DNA of 64,000 nucleotides from Schistocephalus solidus (GCA_017591395.1 WEDG01000357.1:1-64000), one strand, 5' to 3'; positions 13,222-23,373 are shown, numbered from the stretch's first letter. Numbers and translations: made by a program. Notes: generated by a model from the sequence alone, not told the origin.

Positions 13222-15894
13222 AAAGACGTAGAGCAGTATTGCAGTAATGCAGTAATGCGGTATTGTTTCCGTCGCATTCGGCCTCCATTCAGCAATCACA
13301 ACCCTAAGCAGAGACCTAACCAAGAGTATAAATACACAATTGCACACAGCACAAATGATTTTATTTCAAATATCGAACCGTGCTTGAAATCTGAACTTAA
13401 CTGGCAAAGATTTAGAATTCTTGAGGGGTATCTTGTAATCAGATTGAAGTAGAAACGTCACTTAAAAACGCGTGAAAAGAACATGAGGCATTTTTGCGCA
13501 CACGAGTTACATACAGAATATCTTTTCAGAGTTCTGGATCTTTTTTTGGCAGTATCTTTCTCATATCCAGTTCAGTATAAGACTAATCGATGGCTTCGCT
13601 CCCACAAAAACTTTTTTATTTGACATGAACAGCAAACAGACGAGTTTATGAAGCAGTTCAAAAGGATAACATTCAATTGCTTAAAAGATAGCCTTCTCAC
13701 TCCAGCGATTGCATCTGCTTATTCATTTTTGCTTATTTCCGTTAATAAATGTTTTTTTTACAGAAGCTCGTAGTACGATTCCCTATTTGATTCTTCAGGA
13801 TAGAAGCCTGGAGAAACACCTGGCAGATCTGTGAATTCTAACCAACTTCTTACTCGATGGTTTATTTTTCCCCAATTAAAATTATTTCGTTTTCTATATG
13901 CTCATTGAATCCAGGATGTATGATGTGAATAACCGAATCAAATGTTTATAATTTTTAAAAATAGCAATTATCTTCATCACCGCATTTTCTTTTGATTGAA
14001 CTCTGCCATAAAGTCTGAACTGAAGGAAATATTCTTAAACCACTAATTAATTGTAATTTCGTACCAATTTCACGTTTTGACAGTCTCTGCTTGCGCATCT
14101 TGAGCATACAGCGTAAAACATAACTGTTATTAGACAGTGTAGTTCTACAGTAATTCTAAAGTTAAATCTCATCTACAGACTAAAGCTAGACCGTTTTCAC
14201 AACCGTTGGTGTAGGGAAAGCCTAAATTTACCGAAAAACCCACAACAGCAAAAAACTTTATAAGGAAAATCTACCTGAACGAAATCTGGGAATGCCTATA
14301 GAAGGCACCTTATGTCAACAACATCCCGTAAACATTAGAAAGCCACCTGCAAATTTGGTTTTTAAACTTGACAAGGACCACGATACGTAGTTTAGCGCAT
14401 TTAACCCTTTAGGCCAACAATTTGTACGTAACTTAGCAGTAGTATGGACACATGGGTTCCGTTTTCGGAAGGTTCTTTAACTGAAAGACCAACTTTCTTT
14501 TCGTGTCAATGTATATCTTCTCATGCTTGTTACCTTGTCTAAATACCACTGCATATGTTTTCAGTCGTCTACCTGTGCGATTGCATTAAGTCCGACAATA
14601 TTTTACTAAAAGTCCTATAGGTCACGCATTTCAGTCCAAGATAAGTAAACCTACATGCGCTAAAATTCATCTTCAGTGGTAGACGCTTGGTTTCCGTAAC
14701 TAGGACCTTACTCAAGTCTTCCGAACTTAGTTGGACTAAAAGGTTTCTCATCGACCACATTCCAATCGTTTTATTCTCTCCATAGGAGTAATATGTTCCT
14801 ATCAAAGAAATCATGTCTGTAGATATTATTAAAAATCAGAATGAATGACCTTCGTAAGGACTCCTTATTTTTGCCAAAATAACCTTTTAATAATGTTAAT
14901 GAAATTCTGATAACTGGAAACAAAAATCCTCGTTTCTGCTTTAATTACATGTGATGGCAGTAGAGTTGAATTAAATTAATAGACATGCATTTTTTTATTC
15001 CCTGTGGTCTGCGACAAGCCCATCGGCTACGCTTATTTTGCTATTTTTTCATTTAAAACTTTCACTCAATTCAGCACCGTAGTCTCATAGTATAATTGCG
15101 TTTTGCGTATTCTTGCTAATTTAACTTTCCTATGTTCCAGTTTTAGGCACCGACTATTGGTATAAAAAATATGTTAAATCATTCCCTAGAAAAACTTGGC
15201 TTGACTGCCAATGTACGCTTAAATGTCCAAATATTAATTTCGTTAGATAGTGATTTAGCATGCTGTTTACAAATAAGTTTCAGCGACCAGGTAGCAAAAC
15301 TCTAGACAAAGGAAAATTTATCCAAAATATAGTGCGTATTTTGCTGTCCATTTTTGAGTTCAAATCAACTTCTCCTAAAATACGTAATTGGCAGACCCAG
15401 ACGCCAACATGTCCTGCTGTGTGAAATCCGCTATGGCGGGCACAATAGGACGTGCAGCCTCCACCCTGAACGAGCAAATCATGTGAACAGCTGGACGGGC
15501 TTTTGAAGTGTAGAACCACTTGTACACATCTAGCTGTCATATGGAAGGCACATAACTTAGATGCGCAAATATGTGTTTTTACGTTTATGATTCCAGAGGA
15601 TTTTTATCTGTTTTGTTGGGTTACGCAACAACTAGTGTTGCAATCAAAAACCAAGTTTAGCATAAACATTCACCTCTATCGTCATACGTATCCTTCGTGT
15701 AATTTGTTTAAATGACTAGCATAAAATTACATTAAACCACTAACCATTGAGCGGACATCGTATGAAATATTTATTGAAAATTTACAAAAGCTCTTATGAA
15801 ATTCATTTCTTATATATATGCGTTTGGTTCCTCCCATAGTACCGTTCTGCTTACCTAAAATGGCCCACCTGGCACTCACACATTAAATGGAACC

Positions 15895-15900
15895 AAAAAA
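15895..15900 (-). terminator. T6 run, possible pol III terminator
   Basis: On the minus strand six T residues follow the ribozyme of unit 1, the last unit met by minus-strand transcription. Most units have an interrupted CTTTGTC here. Units 3, 10 and 17 have T5. A run of four or more T is the usual pol III stop signal; that it works here is inference. Confidence 0.4.
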
Positions 15901-15909
15901 GACAAGGGA

Positions 15910-15954
15910 GACCGGAATGGCCATTTCTGGCTTATTAGCCGTCATCAGCCAGTC
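15910..15954 (-). ncRNA. Hammerhead ribozyme, unit 1 (reference copy)
   Basis: Minus strand, in order: GACTGG (stem I 5' side), CTGATGA (core), CGGCT AATA AGCCA (stem II, GGCU pairing AGCC), GAAA (core), TGGCCATT (short stem III with A15.1-U16.1 and U-A around loop GGCC, ending in U17), CCGGTC (stem I 3' side, six pairs with one G-U). The predicted cut falls between plus positions 15916 and 15915. All core bases of the family consensus are present. Stem II is unusual in having C and A at 10.1/11.1 instead of G-C. Confidence 0.85.
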
Positions 15955-16213
15955 ATACCCAATCCCAAGTGTGGCACACCTGGGATTTGAACCCGCGACC
16001 TTCTGTATTTGAGTCGAAGGCTCTACCATTGAGCCACGGGCTCGTTGTTTTGTCGGTTGTGATCGGGAATATGATGATAGTGTGGGGCTCACCGATCTGC
16101 TAAAGGAACATATATATTTTCCGTTGTGCCCTGGAGCTCAGACTAGAGCTCTCGCAGGCGGTTATATTGCGACGTGCTGCATATGATTAAATGGAACCGA
16201 CAAAGACAAGGGA

Positions 16214-16258
16214 GACCGGAATGGCCATTTCTGGCTTATTAGCCGTCATCAGCCAGTC
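16214..16258 (-). ncRNA. Hammerhead ribozyme, unit 2
   Basis: Identical to the unit 1 ribozyme: core and all three stems intact. Confidence 0.85.
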
Positions 16259-16517
16259 ATACCCAATCCCAAGTGTGGCAAAACTGGGATTCAAACCCAC
16301 GACCTTTGGTAATTGAGTCGAAGGCTCTACTATTGAGCCACAGGCTCGTTGTTTTGTCGGTTGTGATCGGGAATATGATGATAGTGTGGGGCTCACTGAT
16401 CTGCTAAAGGAACATATATATTTTCCGTTGTGCCCTGGAGCTCAGACAAGAGCTCCCGCAGGCGGTCGCATTGCGACGTGTAGCATATGATTAAATGGAA
16501 CCGAAAAAGACAAGGGA

Positions 16518-16562
16518 GACTGGAATGGCCATTTCTGGCTTATAAGCCGTCATCAGCCAGTC
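16518..16562 (-). ncRNA. Hammerhead ribozyme, unit 3
   Basis: Core intact. The stem I 3' side is CCAGTC, turning the G-U pair into A-U so that stem I is fully Watson-Crick with GACTGG. Loop II is TATA instead of AATA. Confidence 0.85.
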
Positions 16563-16819
16563 ATACCCAATCCCAAATGTGGCACACCTGGGATTCGAAC
16601 CCGCGACCTCTGGTATTTGAGTCGAAGGCTCTACCATTGAGCCACAGGCTCGTTGTTTTGTCGGTTGTGATCGGGAATATGATGATAGTGTGGGGCTCAC
16701 CAATCTGCTTAAGGAACATATATGTTCCGTTGTGCCCTGGAGCTCAGACTAGAGCTCTCGCAGGTGGTCGCACTACGACGTGTAGCATATGATTAAATGG
16801 AACCGACAAAGACAAGGGA

Positions 16820-16864
16820 GACCGGAATGGCCATTTCTGGCTTATTAGTCGTCATCAGCCAGTC
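16820..16864 (-). ncRNA. Hammerhead ribozyme, unit 4
   Basis: Core and stem I intact. One base change in stem II (GACT opposite AGCC) gives an A-C mismatch. Confidence 0.8.
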
Positions 16865-17124
16865 ATACCAATATCCCAAGTGTGGCACACCTGGGATTCG
16901 AACCCGCGACCTTTGGTATTTGAGTCGAAGGCTCTACCATTGAGCCACGGGCTCGTTGTTTTGTCGGTTGTGATCGGTAATATGATGATAGTGTGGGGCT
17001 CACTGATCTGCTAAAGGAACATATATATTTTCCGTTGTGCCCTGGAGCTCAGACTAGAGCTCTCGCAGGAGGTCACATTGCGACGTGAAGCATATGATTA
17101 AATGAAACCGAAGAAGACAAGATA

Positions 17125-17169
17125 GACCAGAATGGCCATTTCTGGCTTATTAGCCGTCATCAGCCAGTC
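17125..17169 (-). ncRNA. Hammerhead ribozyme, unit 5
   Basis: Core intact. The stem I 3' side is CTGGTC, which still pairs with GACTGG through two G-U wobbles. Confidence 0.8.
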
Positions 17170-17428
17170 ATACCCAATCCCAAGTGTGGCAAAACTGGGA
17201 TTCAAACCCACGACCTTTGGTAATTGAGTCGAAGGCTCTACTATTGAGCCACAGGCTCGTTGTTTTGTCGGTTGTGATCGGGAATATGATGATAGTGTGG
17301 GGCTCACTGATCTGCTAAAGGAACATATATATTTTCCGTTGTGCCCTGGAGCTCAGACTAGAGCTCTCGCAGGCGGTCACATTGCGACGTGAAGCATATG
17401 ATTAAATGGAACCAACAAAGACAAGGGA

Positions 17429-17473
17429 GACCGGAATGGCCATTTATGGCTTATTAGCCGTCATCAGCCAGTC
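17429..17473 (-). ncRNA. Hammerhead, unit 6, core-mutated
   Basis: GAAA is changed to TAAA, which removes G12, a catalytic base. Stems are intact. Probably inactive. Confidence 0.75.
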
Positions 17474-17732
17474 ATACCCAATCCCAAGTGTGGCAAAACT
17501 GGGATTCAAACCCACGACCTTTGGTATTTGAGTCGAAGGCTCTACCACTGAGCCACGGGCTCGTTGTTTTGTCGGTTGTGATCGGGAATATGATGATAGT
17601 GTGGGGCTCACCGATCTGCTAAAGGAACATATATATTTTCCGTTGTACCCTGGAGCTCAGACTAGAGCTCTCGCAGGCGGTTATATTGCGACGTGCTGCA
17701 TATGATTAAATGGAACCGACAAAGACAAGGGA

Positions 17733-17777
17733 GACCGGAATGGCCATTTCTGGCTTATTAGCCGTCATCAACCAGTC
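17733..17777 (-). ncRNA. Hammerhead, unit 7, core-mutated
   Basis: CTGATGA is changed to TTGATGA (C3 to U). The rest is intact. Probably inactive or much weakened. Confidence 0.75.
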
Positions 17778-18034
17778 ATACCCAATCCCAAGTGTGGCAC
17801 ACCTGGGATTCGAACCCACGACCTTTGATATTTGAGTCGAAGGCTCTACCATTGAGCCACGGGCTCGTTGTTTTGTCGGTTGTGATCGGGAATATGATGA
17901 TAGTGTGGGGCTCACCGATCTGCTTAAGGAACATATATGTTCCGTTGTGCCCTGGAGCTCAGACAAGAGCTCCCGCAGGCGGTCGCATTGCGACGTGTAG
18001 CATATGATTAAATGGAACCAACAAAGACAAGGGA

Positions 18035-18079
18035 GACCGGAATGGCCATTTATGGCTTATTAGCCGTCATCAGCCAGTC
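18035..18079 (-). ncRNA. Hammerhead, unit 8, core-mutated
   Basis: Same GAAA to TAAA change as unit 6, two units away. Probably inactive. Confidence 0.75.
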
Positions 18080-18342
18080 ATACCCAATCCCAAGTGTGGC
18101 AAAACTGGGATTCAAACCCGCGACCTTTGGTATTTGAGTCGATAGCTCTACCACTGAGCCACGGGCTCGTTGTTTTTGTCGGTTGTGATCGGGTATATGA
18201 TAATAGTGTGGGGCTCACCGATCTGCTTAAAGGAACATATATATTTTCCGTTGTGCCCTGGAGCTCAGACTAGAGCTCTCGCAGGCGGTCGCATTGCGAC
18301 GTGCTGCATATGATTAAATGGAACCGACAAAAGACAAGGGGA

Positions 18343-18387
18343 GACCGGAATGGCCATTTCTGGCTTATTAGCCGTCATCAACCAGTC
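18343..18387 (-). ncRNA. Hammerhead, unit 9, core-mutated
   Basis: Same C3 to U change as unit 7, two units away. Probably inactive or weakened. Confidence 0.75.
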
Positions 18388-18644
18388 ATACCCAATCCCA
18401 AGTGTGGCACACCTGGGATTCGAACCCGCGACCTTTGATATTTAAGTCGAAGGCTCTACCATTGAGCCACGGGCTCGTTGTTTTGTCGGTTGTGATCGGG
18501 AATATGATGATAGTGTGGGGCTCACCGATCTGCTTAAGGAACATATATGTTCCGTTGTGCCCTGGAGCTCAGACAAGAGCTCCCGCAGGCGGTCGCATTG
18601 CGACGTGTAGCATATGATTAAATGGAACCGAAAAAGACAAGGGA

Positions 18645-18689
18645 GACTGGAATGGCCATTTCTGGCTTATAAGCCGTCATCAGCCAGTC
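18645..18689 (-). ncRNA. Hammerhead ribozyme, unit 10
   Basis: Identical to unit 3, including the A-U pair in stem I and loop TATA. The whole unit appears to be a copy of unit 3, seven units away. Confidence 0.85.
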
Positions 18690-18945
18690 ATACCCAATCC
18701 CAAATGTGGCACACCTGGGATTCGAACCCGCGACCTCTGGTATTTGAGTCGAAGGCTCTACCATTGAGCCACAGGCTCGTTGTTTTGTCGGTTGTGATCG
18801 GGAATATGATGATAGTGTGGGGCTCACCAATCTGCTTAAGGAACATATATGTTCCGTTGTGCCCTGGAGCTCAGACTAGAGCTCTCGCAGGTGGTCGCAC
18901 TACGACGTGTAGCATATGATTAAATGGAACCGAAAAGACAAGGGA

Positions 18946-18990
18946 GACCGGAATGGCCATTTCTGGCTTATTAGTCGTCATCAGCCAGTC
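18946..18990 (-). ncRNA. Hammerhead ribozyme, unit 11
   Basis: Core and stem I intact. It carries the same stem II A-C mismatch as unit 4, seven units away. Confidence 0.8.
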
Positions 18991-19251
18991 ATACCAATAT
19001 CCCAAGTGTGGCACACCTGGGATTCGAACCAGCGACCTTTGATATTTAAGTCGAAGGCTCTACCATTGAGCCACGGGCTCGTTGTTTTGTCGGTTGTGAT
19101 CGGGAATATGATGATAGTGTGGGGCTCACTGATCTGCTTAAAGGAACATATATATTTTCCGTTGTGCCCTGGAGCTCAGACTAGAGCTCTCGCAGGCGGT
19201 CACATTGCGACGTGAAGCATATGATTAAATGGAACCGACAAAAACAAGGGA

Positions 19252-19296
19252 GACCGGAATGGCCATTTCTGGCTTATTAGCCGTCATCAGCCAGTC
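19252..19296 (-). ncRNA. Hammerhead ribozyme, unit 12
   Basis: Identical to the unit 1 ribozyme; all elements intact. Confidence 0.85.
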
Positions 19297-19553
19297 ATAC
19301 CCAATCCCAAGTGTGGCACACCTGGGATTCGAACCCGCGACCTTTGATATTTAAGTCGAAGGCTCTACCAATGAGCCACGGGCTCGTTGTTTTGTCGGTT
19401 GTGATCGGGAAAATGATGATAGTGTGGGGCTCACCGATCTGCTTAAGGAACATATATGTTCCGTTATGCCCTGGAGCTCAGACAAGAGCTCCCGCAGGCG
19501 GTCGCATTGCGACGTGTAGCATATGATTAAATGGAACCGACAAAGACAAGGGA

Positions 19554-19598
19554 GACCGGAATGGCCATTTCTGGCTTATTAGCCGTCATCAGTCAGAC
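19554..19598 (-). ncRNA. Hammerhead, unit 13, stem I damaged
   Basis: Core strings are intact, but the 5' side of stem I reads GTCTGA, which no longer pairs with CCGGTC next to the core. Confidence 0.7.
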
Positions 19599-19855
19599 AC
19601 ACCCAATCCCAAATGTGGCACACCTGGGATTCGAACCCGCGACCTCTGGTATTTGAGTCGAAGGCTCTACCATTGAGCCACAGGCTCGTTGTTTTGTCGG
19701 TTGTGATCGGGAATATGATGATAGTGTGGGGCTCACCAATCTGCTTAAGGAACATATATGTTCCGTTGTGCCCTGGAGCTCAGACTAGAGATCTCACAGG
19801 CGGTCGCATTGTGACGTGAAGCATATGATTAAATGGAACCGAAGAAGACAAGGGA

Positions 19856-19900
19856 GACCGGAATGGCCATTTCTGGCTTACTAGCCGTCATCAGCCATTC
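19856..19900 (-). ncRNA. Hammerhead ribozyme, unit 14
   Basis: Core intact. The stem I 5' side is GAATGG, one mismatch. Loop II is AGTA instead of AATA. Confidence 0.75.
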
Positions 19901-20157
19901 ATACCCAATCCCAAGTGTGGCACACCTGGGATTCGAACCCGCGACCTTCTGTTTTTGAGTCGAAGGCTCTACCATTGAGCCACGGGCTCGTTGTTTTGTC
20001 GGTTGTGATCGGAAATATGATGATAGTGTGGGGCTCACCAATCTGCTTAAGGAACATATATGTTCCGTTGTGCCCTGGAGCTCAGACTAGAGCTCTCGCA
20101 GGCGGTCGCACTACGACGTGTAGCATATGATTAAATGGAACCGACAAAGACTAGGGA

Positions 20158-20202
20158 GACCGGAATGGCCATTTCAGGCTTATTAGCCGTCATCAGCCAG
20201 TC
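20158..20202 (-). ncRNA. Hammerhead ribozyme, unit 15
   Basis: Core and stem I intact. Position 11.1 just before GAAA is T instead of A. Confidence 0.8.
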
Positions 20203-20458
20203 ATACCCAATCCCAAGTGTGGCACACCTGGGAGTTGAACCCGCGACCTTCTGTATTTGAGTCGAAGGCTCTACCATTGAGCCACGGGCTCTTTGTTTTG
20301 TCGGTTGTGATCGGGAATATGATGATAGTGTGGGGCTCACCGATCTGCTTAAGGAACATATATGTTCCTTGTGCCCTGTAGCTCAGACTAGAGCTCTCGC
20401 AGGCGGTCGCATTGCGACGTGAAGCATATGATTAAATGGAACCGAAGAAGACAAGATA

Positions 20459-20502
20459 GACCAGAATGGCATTTCTGGCTTATAAGCCGTCATCAGCCCG
20501 TC
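20459..20502 (-). ncRNA. Hammerhead ribozyme, unit 16
   Basis: One base shorter in loop III (TGCCATT). Core intact. Stem I is GACGGG with CTGGTC and has a mismatch. Loop II is TATA. Confidence 0.7.
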
Positions 20503-20761
20503 ATACCCAATCCCAAGTGTGGCACACCTGGGATTCGAACCCGCGACCTTTGATATTTAAGTCGAAGGCTCTACCATTGAGCCACGGGCTCGTTGTTTTG
20601 TCGGTTGTGATCGGGAATATGATGATAGTGCGGGGCTCACCGATCTGCTTAAGGAACATATATATTTTCCGTTGTGCCCTGGAGCTCAGACTAGAGTTCT
20701 CGCAGGCGGTCACATTGCGACGTGTAGTATATGATTAAATGGAACCGAAAAAGACAAGGGA

Positions 20762-20806
20762 GACCGGAATGGCCCTTTCTGGCTTATTAGCCGTCATCAG
20801 CCAGTC
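20762..20806 (-). ncRNA. Hammerhead ribozyme, unit 17
   Basis: Core strings and stem I intact. A base change in the already minimal stem III (AGGGCCAT) breaks its second pair. Confidence 0.75.
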
Positions 20807-21065
20807 ATACCCAATCCCAAGTGTGGCACACCTGGGATTCGAACCAGCGACCTTTCGTATTTGAGTCGAAGGCTCTACCATTGAGCCACGGGCTCGTTGT
20901 TTTGTCAGTTGTGATCGGGAATATGATGATAGTGTGGGGCTCACCGATCTGCTTAAGGAACATATATATTTTCCGTTGTGCCCTGGAGCTCAGACAAGAG
21001 CTCTCGCAGGCGGTCACATTGCGACGTGTAGTATATGATTAAATGGAACCGACAAAGACAAGGGA

Positions 21066-21110
21066 GGCCAGAATGGCCATTTCTGGCTTATTAGCCGTCA
21101 TCAGCCAGTC
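21066..21110 (-). ncRNA. Hammerhead ribozyme, unit 18
   Basis: Core intact. The stem I 3' side is CTGGCC, one mismatch and two wobbles with GACTGG. Confidence 0.75.
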
Positions 21111-21367
21111 ATTCCCAATCCCAAGTGTGGCACACCTGTTATTCGAACCCGCGACCTTTGATATTTAAGTCGAAGGCTCTACCGTTGAGCCACGGGCTCG
21201 TTGTTTTGTCGGTTGTGATCGGGAATATGATGATAGTGTGGGGCTCACCGATCTGCTTAAGGAACATATATGTTCCGTTGTGCCCTGGAGCTCAGACTAG
21301 AGCTCTCGCAGGCGGTCGCATTGTGACGTGTAGCATATGATTAAATGGAACCGACAAAGACAAGGGA

Positions 21368-21412
21368 GACCGGAATGGCCATTTCTGGCTAATTAGCCGT
21401 CATCAGCCAGTC
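21368..21412 (-). ncRNA. Hammerhead ribozyme, unit 19
   Basis: Core and stem I intact. Loop II is AATT instead of AATA. Confidence 0.85.
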
Positions 21413-21668
21413 ATACCCAATCCCAAGTGTGGCACACCTGGGATTTGAACCCGCGACCTTTGGTATTTGAGTCGAAGGCTCAACCATTGAGCCACGGGCT
21501 CGTTGTTTTGTCGGTTGTGATCGGGAATATGATGATAGTGTGGGGCTCACCGATCTGCTTAAGGAACATATATGTTCCGTTGGCCCTGGAGCTCAGACTA
21601 GAGCTCTCGCAGGCGGTCGCATTGTGACAAGTAGCATATGATTAAATGGAACCGACAAAGACAAGGGA

Positions 21669-21713
21669 GACCGAAATGGCCATTTCTGGCTAATTAGCCG
21701 TCATCAGCCAGTC
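21669..21713 (-). ncRNA. Hammerhead ribozyme, unit 20
   Basis: Core intact. The stem I 3' side is TCGGTC, pairing through an extra G-U next to the cut. Loop II is AATT, as in unit 19. Confidence 0.8.
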
Positions 21714-21970
21714 ATACCCAATCCCAAGTGTGGCACACCTGGGATTTTAACCCGCGATCTTTGGTATTTGAGTCGAAGGCTCTTCCATTGAGCCACGGGC
21801 TCGTTATTTTGTCGGTTGGGATCGGGAATATGATGATAGTGTGGGGCTCACCGATCTGCTTAAGGAACATTTATGTTCCGTTTTGCCCTGGAGCTTAGAC
21901 TAGACCTCTCGCAGGCGGTCACATTGCGACGTGTAGCATATGATTAAATGGAACCGACAAAGACTAGGGA

Positions 21971-22015
21971 AACCGGAATGGCCATTTCTGGCTTATTAGC
22001 CGTCATCAGCCAGTC
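21971..22015 (-). ncRNA. Hammerhead ribozyme, unit 21 (array edge)
   Basis: Core intact. The stem I 3' side is CCGGTT, a wobble at the outer pair. Beyond it the unit has a different tRNA-like head (22038-22081). Confidence 0.8.
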
Positions 22016-22037
22016 ATGCCCAATCCCAAGTGTGGCA

Positions 22038-22081
22038 GCGCCCGAGGCTTGAACTCGTTACCTGTTTGGCAAAACAGACAT
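22038..22081 (-). repeat. Diverged tRNA-like head of the outermost array unit
   Basis: On the minus strand the block CCAAACAGGTAACGAG, TTCAAGCCTC, GGGCGCTGCC runs into CCACACTTGGG, exactly where other units have CCAAAGGTCGCGGGTTCGAATCCC. GAGTTCAAGCC is a B-box-like match. This suggests that the first unit was built on, or mutated from, another tRNA-like sequence. Confidence 0.5.
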
Positions 22082-23373
22082 CCCAAGAAGTATTATTTCA
22101 AACATAGAATTTCTTTGGGAAAAAATAAGAAAATTGTTTAGGTATTTTTTCGACGATGGTTCCCCAGGTCCTCGTTGGACTTGTAGTAAGTCTGCAAAAA
22201 CAGTTTAATTTTAAAATGTGCTGGAAAAAATAATATTGCTGCATCAGTTTTGCCAATTGCTGTCATTTTTGGTGGACATCTCATCCGGATTGGCTATCAC
22301 CTTTTCCAATTTTCTCAAGGTGATACCGACAAAGATGAGAGAGACCGGTATGGCCATCTCCGGCTTATTTGCCATCATCAGCCGGTCATACCTAACCCCA
22401 GGTATGAATAACTTGAGGTAAATATACATACCATACGTCGCCATGTGACTGACTTTAATTGCTCTAGATTGGGCCCTAGGGCATGAGGGGATGTTCAGGT
22501 TCCATAACGAAATCAGTGGGCGCTACACTATGCCACTATATACTAGAGGAAAGTGCGTTTGCTGCAACGAAAAGTTTTTTTGACCTATGTTTTCCCATTT
22601 TCACTCTAAACCATCATTAGAGGCAGCCACCGAAAAGGGAACTTAAGGCAGCTGACAGCCCACCATAGGCCTACATTAATTAAAAAACTACGCATTCATC
22701 TCTGGGTGATGTATTTGATTCGACGTCTGCTTAGCGTTTCATCCCCAAGTCATTATGTATCACGATTTCCTCACAATTTTAAATTTTTGACATGGTGACT
22801 TTTGGTCCCCGTTGCTCTTATTCATCTGAGCCCCTACACATATTTAATTATTGTGCGCAGTCAAAAGCGTAGCACAGTAGGGAGAGTGATTGGCTTTACT
22901 TTGAAACTGTAATTTTAACTTTTTTCAAATATGAGCCTTCATTTACAGTGCATAAAAATTTTTACGTAAAAATGATAACACTGGAAGATAACAAACTATA
23001 CGTAGTGACAGAAAAAGGCAACTTTCGGCACCGTGAACGGTCGTCCGTGAAAATTCCACAGAATTTTTTTCCAGATTGTCTTCCTTCAAAACGGTGCTGG
23101 CATAATTTGCAAGTAACCACATTATTGTTTTTAAAATAAACAAAGAGTGGTAAATAGCAGTTTCTAGTAAGAAAAATGGGCCAGCCCATGAACATATAAG
23201 AAAATGCACATGCGAATGGAAAAGAAAAAATGGCGTCTCACGTTCAAAAGCCCGCGAGGATTTCGCGCATTTGTAAACTGATGCGCAACGGCGAATCACG
23301 CCTCAAGCAGCTCGCGAATTATGCAGTTTTCACCTCACGCAAGAATTAACACCTATTCAAACTTAAAGGGTGA
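22082..23373. other. Non-coding stretch beside the satellite array
   Basis: No gene recognised. It contains one isolated satellite fragment with a decayed hammerhead (22316-22402). Open frames on both strands near 22.95-23.3 kb have no family signature. Confidence 0.55.
22316..22402 (-). ncRNA. Solitary hammerhead copy, ribozyme 22343-22387, A14 changed
   Basis: On the minus strand: GACCGG, CTGATGA, TGGCAAATAAGCCG, GAGA, TGGCCATA, CCGGTC. Stem I is a perfect six-pair helix different in sequence from the array copies, and the cut site is A17. GAAA is changed to GAGA, so it is probably inactive. This is the ribozyme part of the family without its tRNA-like block. Confidence 0.75.

Larger units (their letters stand above)
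7654..15881. other. Long non-coding stretch
   Basis: No gene recognised in about 8 kb. It is AT-rich, with short chance open frames on both strands, a local duplication at 11246-11353 and an (AG)n tract near 13200. It may be intergenic or intronic; no paired splice sites around a convincing open segment were found. Confidence 0.55.
15882..22081 (-). mobile_element. Tandem array of ~303-bp tRNA-like/hammerhead ribozyme satellite units
   Basis: About 20.5 head-to-tail units, 301-308 bases apart. Read on the minus strand, each unit holds: a tRNA-like block with an A-box-like TGGCTCAATGG and a B box GGTTCGAATCC (exact in 11 of 20 units); then, about 35 bases on, a 45-nt type I hammerhead; then a body with a small hairpin (GTCGC and GCGAC around ATT), two GAGCTC boxes and, in many units, the 16-base palindrome GGAACATATATGTTCC. 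The same combination of internal pol III promoter and hammerhead in tandem units defines the Sm-alpha satellite of schistosomes and resembles animal retrozymes. No long open frame exists, so any movement would need enzymes supplied in trans. Several units are near-identical at 2 or 7 units' distance, which indicates recent unequal exchange or conversion. Confidence 0.9.

Noticed and set aside
15965..16045. Functional tRNA genes in the satellite units
   Set aside because: A and B boxes are present, but the T stem pairs at only about three positions and no proper acceptor stem forms. They are tRNA-like promoters, not tRNAs.
15883..21627. Dozens of similar 65-100-codon frames such as those containing HTWDSNPRPL (plus) or SYSRSQPTKQRA (minus)
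   Set aside because: They are translations of the tandem satellite in both directions. They recur only because the DNA repeats, and the DNA shows RNA structure rather than codon constraint. Not annotated as proteins.
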